This document shows, piece after piece, positions 43,572 through 52,665 of a stretch of 64,000 nt of DNA; position 1 is the stretch's first letter, and each line of letters starts with the position of its first letter. The translations under genes were made by a program, and so were the position numbers. Origin of the DNA: Larkinella insperata (lineage in GTDB: Bacteria > Bacteroidota > Bacteroidia > Cytophagales > Spirosomataceae); the NCBI RefSeq assembly GCF_026248825.1, contig NZ_CP110973.1, positions 4,857,501-4,921,500 of the forward strand, written 5' to 3'. Under the pieces are notes generated by a model. That model saw only the letters and a program-made list of their open reading frames with translations, did not search any database and was not told the DNA's origin.

Positions 43572-45596
43572 TTATTTCTCGCCCGCTATTTCGGGCAGCG
43601 GAACCTCCACCGGCAATTCGATGACAAACTCGGCCCCGTGGCCTTCCTGACTGCTGACGTCGATCCGGCCGCCGTGGCCGTTGGTGATGATGTCGTAACT
43701 GAGCGATAGCCCCAAACCCGTTCCCTGGCCGGTGGGTTTGGTGGTGAAAAACGGCTGGAAAATCTTCTGCTGAACCGTTTCTGGAATGCCGGTCCCGTTA
43801 TCCCGAATCCGGATGATGGCCCGCCCACCGCTACGTTCGGTCCGCACCGTTATGGTGGGGTGGTAGCTGCCGGTTTCGGCTTTCCGCTGTTGCTGCCGGA
43901 CGGCGTAGAAGGCATTGTTGTACAGATTCAGTAAAACCCGGCTGATGTCCTGCGGGTGGAGATCCATCCGTCCCAGGGCCGAATCAAGTTCGGTGACGAG
44001 CTGGGCCGTAAAGCCGCTATCCTGGGCCTGCTGGCCGTGGTAAGCCAGTCTGAGGTATTCTTCCACCAGCGCGTTGAGGTCCGTCGGTCCTTTCCGGCCC
44101 GTAGCACTGCGGCTGTGCTCCAGCATACCCTTGACGATGGCATCCGCCCGCTGGCCGTGGTGGTGAATTTTGGCCAGGTTCTGCGACAGGTCGCCCAGGA
44201 TTTCGGCCGCGTAGGGCTGTTCCCCGGTCGGTAAATGCTGCAACGGTCCCGTCCGGAGTTCGTCGAGCAGTTCGCTGCTGAGTTCGGAAAAGTTGTTGAC
44301 GAAATTCAGCGGGTTTTGAATTTCGTGGGCAATGCCCGCCGTCAGTTCTCCCAGCGACGCCATCTTTTCCCGCTGAATAAGCTGGGCCTGGGTGCGCTGG
44401 AGAGACGTCAGCGAGTCGGCCAACTGATCGTGCTGCTGCTGGATCTGCTGGTTTTGCCGATCGAGCAGGGCGTTGGTGCGCTGCTGCCGACGGTTGTTGC
44501 GGAACAGGACGACGGCCAGCAGCAGTAAAACCGCCATGCCGCCCAGCAACCCGTATATTTTTACCTGACTTTCAAACGCCCGCTGCTCTTCACGCAGGGC
44601 CTGTTCCCGCTGCTGCTCCCGGAACAGTTGGGTCTGCACGTCGCGCTGCTTCTCCTGGCTGTAGATGGAATCCTTGATGGTGGAGTTGAGTTCCTGGTAA
44701 AAAAGCGCACTGTCCAGCCGGCCCTTGTCCATAAACAAGGTGGCCAGCAGCTGGCTATTGGTCTGCATACCGCTGGAATACGGATTGTCTTTGCCCAGCG
44801 CGTAGGCCCGGCGGCTGTAAAGCAGGCTCGAATCCGGCTGATTCAGGCGGTAAAATACCTGGCCGAGAAGCAACGTCGCTTCCCGCATACTTTTTCGATC
44901 ACCAACGGCGGTAGCGGCTTTCAGGCTCTGGCGGTAATGGTTGAGCGCTTGGTTGGGCTGGTCTTCTTTTTCTTCCACAAGCCCCAGGCAATAATACGCA
45001 TACGCCAGTGCCCCCGGCGACGCCCGCTGACTCATCGGCAGGGCTTGGAGCAGGAAGTGACGGGCAGAATCCAGCCGGTCCAGTCGCTCGTACAAATGGC
45101 CGATGTTGATGTAGACTGAAACTCGGTTTACCGTATCGGTCGGACTGAGAGACCCCAACGAACGGCGGTAATAGTCGATTCCTTTGCGGTATTCCTGTAA
45201 GGCGTTGTGAAAATACCCCAACACGCTGTCGACGCGGAACCGCAGGCCCGGATCGGGGAGTTGCCAGGCGATCTGCCGGGCCCGCAGCAACTGCCGGATG
45301 GCCAGCTGGGGCTCTTTCTCCAGGTTCAGGTAGGCCAGCGACAGCAGGATGTTTACTTCGCCTTTGGGGTAGTGACTCCGCTGGGCCAGGCTCAGGGCCT
45401 CGTCAAGATAAGCCCGGGCCGTATCGCGTTTGGTTTCGGTCAGGGCGTATCCGAGTCGAAACAGAATTTTAACCCGCATGGTATCTGCCAGGGCGGGAGA
45501 TTTTAGTTGGGCCCGGAGGCTATCCAGATCTTTATGTTGAGCAAGGCACACGCGGGCGGTCAGCAAGACAACAAGCAGCAGAACCGTTTTTTTCAT
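43572..45596 (-). CDS. TPR-containing membrane sensor histidine kinase
   Basis: This 674-residue orphan sensor kinase starts at ATG 45596, which directly begins the signal peptide (cut near CLAQ); the frame opens at 45779. Periplasmic residues about 25-310 hold tetratricopeptide repeats. A membrane helix at about 347-366 is followed by a Gln-rich coiled coil (370-410). The HisKA box GIAHEIQNPLNFVNNF places phosphorylatable His at 424. The ATPase domain shows the N box LLNLYNNAFYAV, G1 IRDNGTGIP and G2 TGQGTGLGLSLSYDII. No response regulator is adjacent. A candidate promoter lies at 45759-45766. The PD40 lipoprotein follows on the same strand. Confidence 0.92.
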   Translation of the reverse strand: MKKTVLLLVVLLTARVCLAQHKDLDSLRAQLKSPALADTMRVKILFRLGYALTETKRDTARAYLDEALSLAQRSHYPKGEVNILLSLAYLNLEKEPQLAIRQLLRARQIAWQLPDPGLRFRVDSVLGYFHNALQEYRKGIDYYRRSLGSLSPTDTVNRVSVYINIGHLYERLDRLDSARHFLLQALPMSQRASPGALAYAYYCLGLVEEKEDQPNQALNHYRQSLKAATAVGDRKSMREATLLLGQVFYRLNQPDSSLLYSRRAYALGKDNPYSSGMQTNSQLLATLFMDKGRLDSALFYQELNSTIKDSIYSQEKQRDVQTQLFREQQREQALREEQRAFESQVKIYGLLGGMAVLLLLAVVLFRNNRRQQRTNALLDRQNQQIQQQHDQLADSLTSLQRTQAQLIQREKMASLGELTAGIAHEIQNPLNFVNNFSELSSELLDELRTGPLQHLPTGEQPYAAEILGDLSQNLAKIHHHGQRADAIVKGMLEHSRSATGRKGPTDLNALVEEYLRLAYHGQQAQDSGFTAQLVTELDSALGRMDLHPQDISRVLLNLYNNAFYAVRQQQRKAETGSYHPTITVRTERSGGRAIIRIRDNGTGIPETVQQKIFQPFFTTKPTGQGTGLGLSLSYDIITNGHGGRIDVSSQEGHGAEFVIELPVEVPLPEIAGEK

Positions 45597-45758
45597 GGGA
45601 GCAACAGCAGAATCGGAAAGATAACCAAAAACGGGCACATTCAGCCTTTTTGACCACCCACGCCGGGCGGAAAAGCCGCAGTAGCTGTGGGTTTTGAATG
45701 CCACTGGCTCATTTTTTACCCAATTGACCGACGACGGGTCGGTGGCGTGGTTTGAATA

Positions 45759-45766
45759 CAAAGATA
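45759..45766 (-). promoter_or_regulatory. Predicted -7 element of the sensor kinase
   Basis: The minus strand reads TATCTTTG, an exact TAnnTTTG match, about 165 bases before the kinase ATG. A -33 TTTG at the standard distance is missing; only a T run is found. It sits within the 5' region of the divergent LEA14-like gene. Confidence 0.4.
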
Positions 45767-45781
45767 TTTTTTGCGACAAAC

Positions 45782-46690
45782 ATGAAAAAAGGATGGATTA
45801 TTGCGCTGGGCCTGCTGCTGATCGGATTTATTGGGGCTTATATCTGGTATAGTCGATTGAAAAACCGGGCCGAAAACGAACCCAGTGCCTATAAAGATAC
45901 GCTCAAACCACGGCTCGAAATGAGCACGCTCGAAATCACCAGCATCGACGACGACCGGATTAGGATGAACGTTAAGATGTTGATTGACAATCCGCTGCCG
46001 GTGGGCTTTAAGGCAAAAAGACTGAATTACACCGTGCTGATGGCCAACACCCCCATCGTGGAGGATGCCTACGAAAAACCGATTGAGGTCAAATCCGGCG
46101 ACAGTACGCTGGTGACGCTGCCGGTGGTTGTAATCAACAAAAAGCTGATGACGGTTTTAAAAACCCTCGACCGCAAAGACATCGACAGCACAACCTATAC
46201 CATCCGCAGCCAGTTTGACCTCGATGTACCAATTCTGGGCGAGCGGACCTTTACCCAGACCATCACCCGGCGCTTGCCGACTTTTTACCTGCCAAAAATA
46301 AAAGTGGACGACCTCGATCTGGGCAAACTGGGTCTGAAAGAAACCGACCTGGCCGCCAAGGTAAGCATCACCAATGAAAACCGCTTCCCGTTCAACTTTA
46401 CGGACACGCACTACACGGTCAGCATCAACGGCAAACAGATTGCGGAAGGAGACCAGCCGGAGTCAATCCTGATCAAGAAACAGGCCACCACCCCGGTTGT
46501 GTTTCCGGTGACGATCAAGCCGGGCCAAACACTCGGCTTGCTGCCCAAGATGCTATTTGATAAAAAAGATACCCCGTTCCTGGTTACGCTGCGGTGCAAG
46601 CTCATTGACAAAAGCGGTAATTCGGCTTTCAACAACAGCCAAATGAATACCGTCATCCGGGGAACGCTGGCCGATTTTAAAAAAGACTGA
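45782..46690 (+). CDS. LEA14-like (WHy-domain) membrane-anchored protein
   Basis: This 302-residue protein has an N-terminal membrane anchor (GWIIALGLLLIGFIGAYIWY) and two consecutive LEA type 2 (WHy) beta-sandwich units: residues about 40-150 (EMSTLEITSIDDDRIRMNVKMLIDNPLPVGFKAK) and about 180-295 (LKETDLAAKVSITNENRFPFNF). LEA14-type folds are associated with desiccation and stress protection in plants and bacteria; the role here is not proven. ATG 45782 is preferred over the in-frame TTG ten codons earlier. Only five bases separate its stop from the isoaspartyl peptidase gene, so the two are co-transcribed. Confidence 0.8.
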   Translation: MKKGWIIALGLLLIGFIGAYIWYSRLKNRAENEPSAYKDTLKPRLEMSTLEITSIDDDRIRMNVKMLIDNPLPVGFKAKRLNYTVLMANTPIVEDAYEKPIEVKSGDSTLVTLPVVVINKKLMTVLKTLDRKDIDSTTYTIRSQFDLDVPILGERTFTQTITRRLPTFYLPKIKVDDLDLGKLGLKETDLAAKVSITNENRFPFNFTDTHYTVSINGKQIAEGDQPESILIKKQATTPVVFPVTIKPGQTLGLLPKMLFDKKDTPFLVTLRCKLIDKSGNSAFNNSQMNTVIRGTLADFKKD

Positions 46691-46695
46691 CACCT

Positions 46696-47616
46696 ATGTA
46701 CACGATTGCTATTCACGGAGGGTCGGGCACCATTAGCCGATTGGAAATTACCCCGGAGCAGGAAAAAGAATACCGTCAGGGGCTGGACAAGGCGCTTGAA
46801 GCCGGATACGCGGTCTTGGCGCGGGGCGGTTCGGCACTCGAAGCCGTTGAGCAAGCCGTTCGGAGCCTGGAAGATTTCGAAAAGTTTAACGCCGGACGCG
46901 GATCGGTGTTTTCCGCGAACGGCAAGCACGAAATGGACGCGTCCATCATGTGCGGGCAGACGCTCAAAGCCGGGGCCGTGGCCGGTGTTACCAATATCCG
47001 CAATCCGATCACCCTGGCGCGAACCGTCATGGAAAAGTCCGAGAATGTTTTCCTGCTGAATCCCGGAGCCGAAGAGTTTGCCCGGGAACACGGTATTGCG
47101 GTCGAACCGGATGACTACTTCTACACCGATCATCGTTTTCAGCAACTCAAAGAAGCGCAGGAAGCCAACCGGACCCAGTTGGACCACAGCCGGAGCAACA
47201 CCGGTAAAGGAACGGTCGGGGCCGTCGCCCTGGATGCGAATGGCAACCTGGCCGCGGCCACCTCGACGGGCGGACTGACCAACAAAAAATACGGCCGGGT
47301 GGGGGATACACCGGTTATCGGGGGCGGAACTTACGCCAATAATCAAACCTGCGCGGTGTCGTGCACGGGGTACGGGGAGTTTTTTATCCGGGCGGTGGTC
47401 GCTTACGACGTTTCCTGTCTGCTCGACTACAAAGGGCTGTCGTTGCAGGAAGCCTGCGACTGGGTGGTGCAGCACAAACTGAAAGACATGGGGGGCGAAG
47501 GGGGCCTGATTGCCGTAGACCGGGCGGGAAACGTGGCCCTGCCGTTTAACTCGGAGGGCATGTACCGCGGCTGGCGCAATCAGGCCGGGGAGGGCGAGGT
47601 CGCTATCTTTGCGTGA
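46696..47616 (+). CDS. iaaA: Isoaspartyl peptidase / plant-type L-asparaginase
   Basis: This 306-residue N-terminal nucleophile hydrolase is made as a precursor that cleaves itself before Thr173 (in KGTVGAVALD), whose new amino group becomes the nucleophile. Family motifs present are AIHGGSGT, GGSALEAVEQAV, FNAGRGSVF, the glycine-rich turn GGLTNKKYGRVGDTPVIGGG and SCTGYGEFFIR. The enzyme hydrolyses beta-aspartyl dipeptides and asparagine. In this setting the likely substrate is beta-Asp-Arg released from cyanophycin, because cyanophycinase and cyanophycin synthetase genes lie immediately downstream on the opposite strand. There is no signal peptide. Three bases separate its stop from the cyanophycinase stop. 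Confidence 0.93.
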   Translation: MYTIAIHGGSGTISRLEITPEQEKEYRQGLDKALEAGYAVLARGGSALEAVEQAVRSLEDFEKFNAGRGSVFSANGKHEMDASIMCGQTLKAGAVAGVTNIRNPITLARTVMEKSENVFLLNPGAEEFAREHGIAVEPDDYFYTDHRFQQLKEAQEANRTQLDHSRSNTGKGTVGAVALDANGNLAAATSTGGLTNKKYGRVGDTPVIGGGTYANNQTCAVSCTGYGEFFIRAVVAYDVSCLLDYKGLSLQEACDWVVQHKLKDMGGEGGLIAVDRAGNVALPFNSEGMYRGWRNQAGEGEVAIFA

Positions 47617-47619
47617 CTC

Positions 47620-48459
47620 TCAGGAAAACTTCTTGTTGCGCAGCGTAAAATTATTGCCGTGGCTCAGCACGTGAACCAGCAGGTTTTCGATGAAAATATC
47701 GTGTTTCACCTGCGCCACGGTATGGTTCGCTTCTTTCAGGATGCGGCCATCGATGAGGGTCACCAGCCCCGAGCCAATCGCTTCGAGTTTGTTGCCTTTT
47801 CGGATGATGATGCCCGTATCTTCTTCCAGGCCAATGCCAATGTGGGTCGGGTTCTGGGCCACGGCAAAAGCCAGCCGCCGAAACCGGCCCCGGACCAGGA
47901 AATGGGTGTCAATGATCGCGTCGTGCACCAGAGCCAAACCGGGGAACAGGTCAACTTCCGGGCGCAGGTCTTTCTCCTGGGCGCGCGGGTAAATCATCAG
48001 GTCCGACATCACCATGGCCCCGGCGCTCGTTCCGGCAATGACAAAATGCTCGCTTAGGTAGCGTTCGTGTAGAATCCGGGCGAAATCCGTCTCGTTAAAA
48101 GCCGCCGTAAGTTTGAGCTGATCACCTCCCGAAAACAGAATGCCACCACAGGTTTTGATGCGGGCCAGAATGTCGGGATGGTCGGCTTCCCGCGGGGACG
48201 TCAGGTGCATCGTCCGGACGTTCTCGTAGCCCAGTTTTTTAAATGCCTGGGTATACTGATGCGCCACGGATTTCGGAATGCTGGAAGCGGTCGTGACCAC
48301 CTCCAGGCAGGAATCCGGATTATTGATTTCAGCAATAATTCGGTAGAGAATACCGGAATTTAAAAAGTGGTGTATGGTATCGCGGACGTGCAATGGTTTT
48401 GCATTTCCCCCCTTATCTTCATTTCCTCCGATGGCAATCAAGGTACCCTTTATCTGCAT
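47620..48459 (-). CDS. cphB: Cyanophycinase (S51 serine peptidase)
   Basis: This 279-residue cytoplasmic exopeptidase degrades cyanophycin (multi-L-arginyl-poly-L-aspartate) to beta-Asp-Arg dipeptides. The family start IKGTLIAIGGNEDKGG is present, and the nucleophile elbow VIAGTSAGAMVMS places the catalytic Ser at 145. SGGDQLKL and the His-containing segment QNPTHIGIGLEEDT also match the family. There is no signal peptide, so it acts on intracellular granules. It lies 204 bases after cphA on the same strand; a hairpin separates them. Confidence 0.94.
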   Translation of the reverse strand: MQIKGTLIAIGGNEDKGGNAKPLHVRDTIHHFLNSGILYRIIAEINNPDSCLEVVTTASSIPKSVAHQYTQAFKKLGYENVRTMHLTSPREADHPDILARIKTCGGILFSGGDQLKLTAAFNETDFARILHERYLSEHFVIAGTSAGAMVMSDLMIYPRAQEKDLRPEVDLFPGLALVHDAIIDTHFLVRGRFRRLAFAVAQNPTHIGIGLEEDTGIIIRKGNKLEAIGSGLVTLIDGRILKEANHTVAQVKHDIFIENLLVHVLSHGNNFTLRNKKFS

Positions 48460-48601
48460 AACATACGCTGAATTTTAAACGGCGCCCGGTGGATCGCATG
48501 TATTCTGAAGAAACCACCCATCGGTTATCTTACTAACGCCGTGGCGCGGGATTAGTTTGGTTTTTTCGGGCTTTACGATAAACACAACGCTCCGCTAGAA
48601 G

Positions 48602-48646
48602 CAAGCAGGCCCGGCAGGAATCAAACCGTTCCGCCGGGCCTGCTTG
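48602..48646 (-). terminator. Hairpin between cphA and cphB
   Basis: The arms 48602-48615 and 48633-48646 are perfectly complementary, and GGAA/TTCC extends the stem past a bulged A. It sits 18 bases past the cphA stop codon. There is no T run, so it may reduce rather than abolish read-through into cphB. Confidence 0.6.
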
Positions 48647-48663
48647 GTATGAACGCTTATTGA

Positions 48664-51333
48664 TCAGGCTTTTGCCAGCACCGGTTGTGACTCAATTTTT
48701 TCTTCAAGCTCCTGGTATTCCTGAACGATTTCCACCGACCGCCGAATCCGTTCCGAGAGGTGAACGATCATGGCGCCGGATTGGGCGTTTTTAAGGGCGT
48801 ACGCCAGCGCAGCCAGCTCGTCGGGAATTACCTGAATGGGTTTGGCTGCGTCCACCTCCCAGACGCCCTGTTTAACCAGGTCGGCAATCTGGGCGGTTTC
48901 CCGGCCCCGGCCGTCTTCGTCAAAACGGATGATGATCTCGTCGAAAAGTCCGCAAGCCACGCGCCCAAGCTCAATAATGTCTTCTTCCCGGCGGTCGCCC
49001 ACACCGGTCAGAATGCCTACTTTATAGCCGACGTCTGTCTGTTTGAGGTAGTGCCCCAACGCGCTCAACCCGTGCGGATTGTGGGCGTAATCCACCAGAA
49101 CGCAATGGTTTCGGAACTGGAAGAAGTTCATGCGACCCGGGGTGTTCTCAAACGATGGCGTAAAGGTGCGCAGCCCTTCGGCAATCTGGGGAACCGAAAT
49201 AGGCTGGCAGAAAGCCGCCAGGGTAGCCGCCAGAATGTTTTCAATCATGAACGGAGCGGTACCGTTGAAGGCCAGTGGAATGTTCCGGACGTGCTCGACC
49301 CGCAATTGTTCGTCACCGCGCCGGATGGTGATGTACCCGTCTTCGTAAACGGCCGCCAGACCTCCCGCCCGGTAGTGGGCCACCACATGCTCGCTTTCGG
49401 GGTGCATACTAAAGAGGGCAATCTGACTGCTCAGGTTTTCCCGCATGGCGTACGTCGGGGCATTGTCGGCGTTTAGAACTGCGTAGCCGCCGGGTTTGAC
49501 ACTCTCCGCGACAATGGCTTTGACCCGGGCCATGTCGTCAATAGAATTAATGTCCCGCAAGCCCAGGTGATCGGCGGCCACGTTGGTGATAACGCCCACA
49601 TCGCACTGATCGAAGGCCAGCCCCGAGCGGAGCATGCCACCCCGCGCGCATTCCAGGACGGCTACCTCCACGGTTGTATCCTGCAACACCTTCAGGGCGC
49701 TGGCGGGGCCGGTGCAGTCACCTTCCTCGATCATCGCATCGCCAATGTAAATCCCGTCGGTTGTGGTGAAGCCAACGGTATATCCGGCCTGCTGAATCAA
49801 ATGCCGGGTGAGCCGGGTTGTCGTCGTCTTGCCGTTGGTCCCCGTAATTGCAACAATTGGAATGCGGCCCGGCGTGGATTCGCCCGGCAAGGATGCGCCC
49901 GGCGTTTCGGGGAAGAGCATGTCGGCAATGGCTTTGCCCACATCCCGCGGTGTGCCTTCGGTGGGATGCGTGTGCATGCGCAGGCCCGGAGCCGCGTTCA
50001 CTTCGATGATCATCGCACCGGACGTTTTCAGCGGGCGGGTGATATCGGTTGCCATCAGGTCAATGCCGCAGATATCCAGACCGATCGTCCGGGCGGCCCG
50101 TTCGGCCATGGCCTTGATTTCGGGGTGGACGCAATCGGTTACGTCGATTGACGTGCCGCCCGTGCTGAGGTTGGCGGTTTTCTTCAAACACAGTTCCTCG
50201 CCGTCGGGAAGAACCGAATCGACCGTCAGTCGCTGCTCGGCCAACAGAGTGATCGTAGCCTCATCGAGCAGAATTTTCGTCAGCAGGTTTACGTGACCGT
50301 CTCCGCGCCGGGCGTCGCCGTTTACCTGATCGACCAGCTGGCGAATGGTGGACGTGCCATCTCCCACGACGCAGGCCGGAACCCGCCGGGCCACCGCGCA
50401 GAGCTTGTAGTCGACAACCAGCAGCCGGTAATCGTGGCCTTCGGCGAATTGCTCCACCAGCACACGCTCACCGTGCATTTTAGCCAGCAGGAAAGCCTTG
50501 AACAACGATTCGACCGTCCGGATGTTGGTGGTAACGCCCCGGCCGTGGTTGCCGTCGAGGGGTTTGACCACCAGCGGAAAATCCATCCGTCGCAGTAGGG
50601 CTTGCAGGTCGTCCTCGGTCTGAATTACTTCGCCGTCAGGAACGGGAATGTTAACGTTGCGGAGCCGACGTTTGGTTTCGTCTTTATCGGCGGCCAGTTC
50701 AACGGCGATGCAACTGGTCTGGTTGCTGAGGGTTGCCTGAATCCGTTTCTGGCGGGCACCGTAGCCCAGCTGAACCGCAGAATCCGAATCCAGCCGGATG
50801 GTGGGAATCCCTTTCCGGTGGCAGGCGTCGACAATTGCGCCGGTGCTGGGGCCCAGGCGGGTTTCTTCGTGCAGGCGTTTCAGTTCGTTGATGGTGGCTG
50901 TGAGCGGATAGTCGGTGTCATCAATCAAAGCCTGCGCAATCTGGACCGCGCATTGGGCTGCGTAAATCCCCGCTCTTTCTTCCTGATAAGCAAAAACGAC
51001 GTTGTAAACACCGTGTTCGCCGGTTCCGCGCGTGCGTCCAAAGCCGCATTCCATGCCCGCCAGCGACTGGATTTCCAGCGTAATATGTTCAATGACATGG
51101 CCCATCCAGGTGCCGGTTTCGACCCGGTAGAAAAAACCGCCGGGGTGCCCTTCCGAGCAGCGGTGCGAATACAGACTGGGCAGCAATTGCCGAATCCGTT
51201 CGTAAAATCCGGGTAACGTATTGGTCGGAAAGTTTTCCAGCTCCTCCAGATCCAATCGCATCACGATCAGCTTGTGCCGACGTACTGACCAATAGTTCGG
51301 CCCTCTCAGAGCTCGGATATCGATGATTTTCAT
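48664..51333 (-). CDS. cphA: Cyanophycin synthetase
   Basis: This 889-residue ATP-dependent ligase builds cyanophycin, a nitrogen and carbon reserve, by adding Asp to the backbone and Arg to side chains. It has the three expected parts: an N-terminal domain (starting MKIIDIRALRGPNYWS), an ATP-grasp domain (about 210-475; DFPLVVKPLDGNHGRGV; MIIEVNAAPGLRMH) and a Mur-ligase-like domain (about 490-870) with the P-loop AITGTNGKTTTTRL. The length fits bacterial CphA1 (about 870-900). The intact catalytic motifs suggest a working enzyme. Downstream is cphB. Confidence 0.96.
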   Translation of the reverse strand: MKIIDIRALRGPNYWSVRRHKLIVMRLDLEELENFPTNTLPGFYERIRQLLPSLYSHRCSEGHPGGFFYRVETGTWMGHVIEHITLEIQSLAGMECGFGRTRGTGEHGVYNVVFAYQEERAGIYAAQCAVQIAQALIDDTDYPLTATINELKRLHEETRLGPSTGAIVDACHRKGIPTIRLDSDSAVQLGYGARQKRIQATLSNQTSCIAVELAADKDETKRRLRNVNIPVPDGEVIQTEDDLQALLRRMDFPLVVKPLDGNHGRGVTTNIRTVESLFKAFLLAKMHGERVLVEQFAEGHDYRLLVVDYKLCAVARRVPACVVGDGTSTIRQLVDQVNGDARRGDGHVNLLTKILLDEATITLLAEQRLTVDSVLPDGEELCLKKTANLSTGGTSIDVTDCVHPEIKAMAERAARTIGLDICGIDLMATDITRPLKTSGAMIIEVNAAPGLRMHTHPTEGTPRDVGKAIADMLFPETPGASLPGESTPGRIPIVAITGTNGKTTTTRLTRHLIQQAGYTVGFTTTDGIYIGDAMIEEGDCTGPASALKVLQDTTVEVAVLECARGGMLRSGLAFDQCDVGVITNVAADHLGLRDINSIDDMARVKAIVAESVKPGGYAVLNADNAPTYAMRENLSSQIALFSMHPESEHVVAHYRAGGLAAVYEDGYITIRRGDEQLRVEHVRNIPLAFNGTAPFMIENILAATLAAFCQPISVPQIAEGLRTFTPSFENTPGRMNFFQFRNHCVLVDYAHNPHGLSALGHYLKQTDVGYKVGILTGVGDRREEDIIELGRVACGLFDEIIIRFDEDGRGRETAQIADLVKQGVWEVDAAKPIQVIPDELAALAYALKNAQSGAMIVHLSERIRRSVEIVQEYQELEEKIESQPVLAKA

Positions 51334-51956
51334 TGTACTCTTCTATAAGATAGATGTAAGGGGATTAACGCATCCAGGAATCATTGTTCCTGAGTGTACG
51401 ATAGAATGTACGGAATCGTAAAGTCTATCCACGGAGGTTGGGTTTTCTGATTGCTTGCCGAAAAGTGTTGTTTTAGGTGTCTAGTAAGCTAGAATTTGAG
51501 TTTTAACGAGGGTTCTGCAGATTCTCATTCCCTTGTAGCATTGAGGTTGAAGTCAATTTCTTCTTTATATTATATAATAACCCGGAATTGTGGAAATGGT
51601 TGAGTTGAAGCGGCTGAATTATGAGCATACGGCCTGGTGGCACAAGCGAACGGTATGCGTCCCGACGACCTTAAGCCCGGTTGAGACAGCGAGCAAACAG
51701 GGGGTAACGGCTAAACATATACTTTTGGAATTTACTGAATCAGAACCGTTAGCGAAGCATTGACCGGGCAACCCCGTCGGTGCTGAGTATCCGCCAGATC
51801 CGTGGTTTTTACCGTGATGGACCGGGGATGGGCGTGGCCGGGAAGTTTTGAGAATTTGGCATCTACATTAACGGGGCCAGTGACTTTCCTTGTCAGGAAA
51901 GGAGTGGTTCAAGGGCAATGCGTTGAATTGGCGGGAAGGGCAGAGGCCCGGGAACG
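51334..51956. other. Large intergenic region upstream of cphA
   Basis: This stretch of 623 bases holds no gene I can support. A 55-codon frame at 51596-51763 (starting MVELKRLNYEHTAWWHKRT) follows an AT-rich promoter-like block (about 51563-51580), but it has no recognisable family. No consensus promoter for cphA was found. Confidence 0.35.
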
Positions 51957-52664
51957 CTACCGGATTTCCTTATTGTCCATGATCGGCTTGGGGTGCACGA
52001 CGTAGACATCCAGAACCGCCAGCGGACGCGCCAGGTATTCACGGACCAGAGTGCGGAAGGAATACCCACCAGGTATGTCCTGGGCGGCAAACGCAATGGC
52101 GGTCATGCCCTGGTGATTGCCGATGTAGAGCGCCCGGGCGTTGTGAAAATTCTGGGAGATAATCGTGATCTTATCCTGGTTGAACACCTGCTTGCACCGA
52201 ACCACCGAATCGAAGGTGCGATAGCCCGCGTAATCGAGAATCATATCGGATTCGGGAACGCCCAGCCGCATCAGGGCTTTTTTCATATCTGCCGGTTCGT
52301 TGTAGTATTCCGAATCGTTGTTTCCGCTCAGGATGATGTGCTTGATCTTACCAACTTTCCACAACCGGGCGGTTGCTTCCATGCGGTAACGGAAGAAGAG
52401 GTTTTCGTTGCCGCTCTTAACGGATTTGCTGGTACCCAGCACCAGCCCGACATCATTGGTTGGCAACTGGTTGATGTCGAAGTAAACCTGACTCCGGGTG
52501 CTGTACACGACCCAAAAATTACAAAGGAGCACAACCGTAACGCCCACGAAGGCAGCCGCAATGCCGCCTTTGAGGACCCGTTTGACCCCCAACACACGGG
52601 CTTGGGGGCTGGCTTCTTTGTAATTGCCGGATTGTCGGCCAGTCGTGTACGGCATCGGATTCAT
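51957..52664 (-). CDS. SanA/YdcF-like DUF218 membrane protein
   Basis: This 235-residue protein has one N-terminal membrane helix (about residues 34-52) and a DUF218 domain. Key segments are DVGLVLGTSKSV, KHIILSGNNDSEYYNEPADMKKALM, AGYRTFDSVVRCKQVF and ITIISQNFHNARALYI. The pattern matches the SanA subgroup, associated with envelope barrier function (vancomycin exclusion) in enterobacteria. Its ATG follows the parC stop by one base (TGACATG), so translation is probably coupled to parC. Confidence 0.87.
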   Translation of the reverse strand: MNPMPYTTGRQSGNYKEASPQARVLGVKRVLKGGIAAAFVGVTVVLLCNFWVVYSTRSQVYFDINQLPTNDVGLVLGTSKSVKSGNENLFFRYRMEATARLWKVGKIKHIILSGNNDSEYYNEPADMKKALMRLGVPESDMILDYAGYRTFDSVVRCKQVFNQDKITIISQNFHNARALYIGNHQGMTAIAFAAQDIPGGYSFRTLVREYLARPLAVLDVYVVHPKPIMDNKEIR

Positions 52665-52665
52665 G

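Noticed and set aside
51802..52005. 67-codon plus-strand frame ahead of the sanA-like gene end
   Set aside because: It overlaps the 3' end of the sanA-like gene and has no family character.
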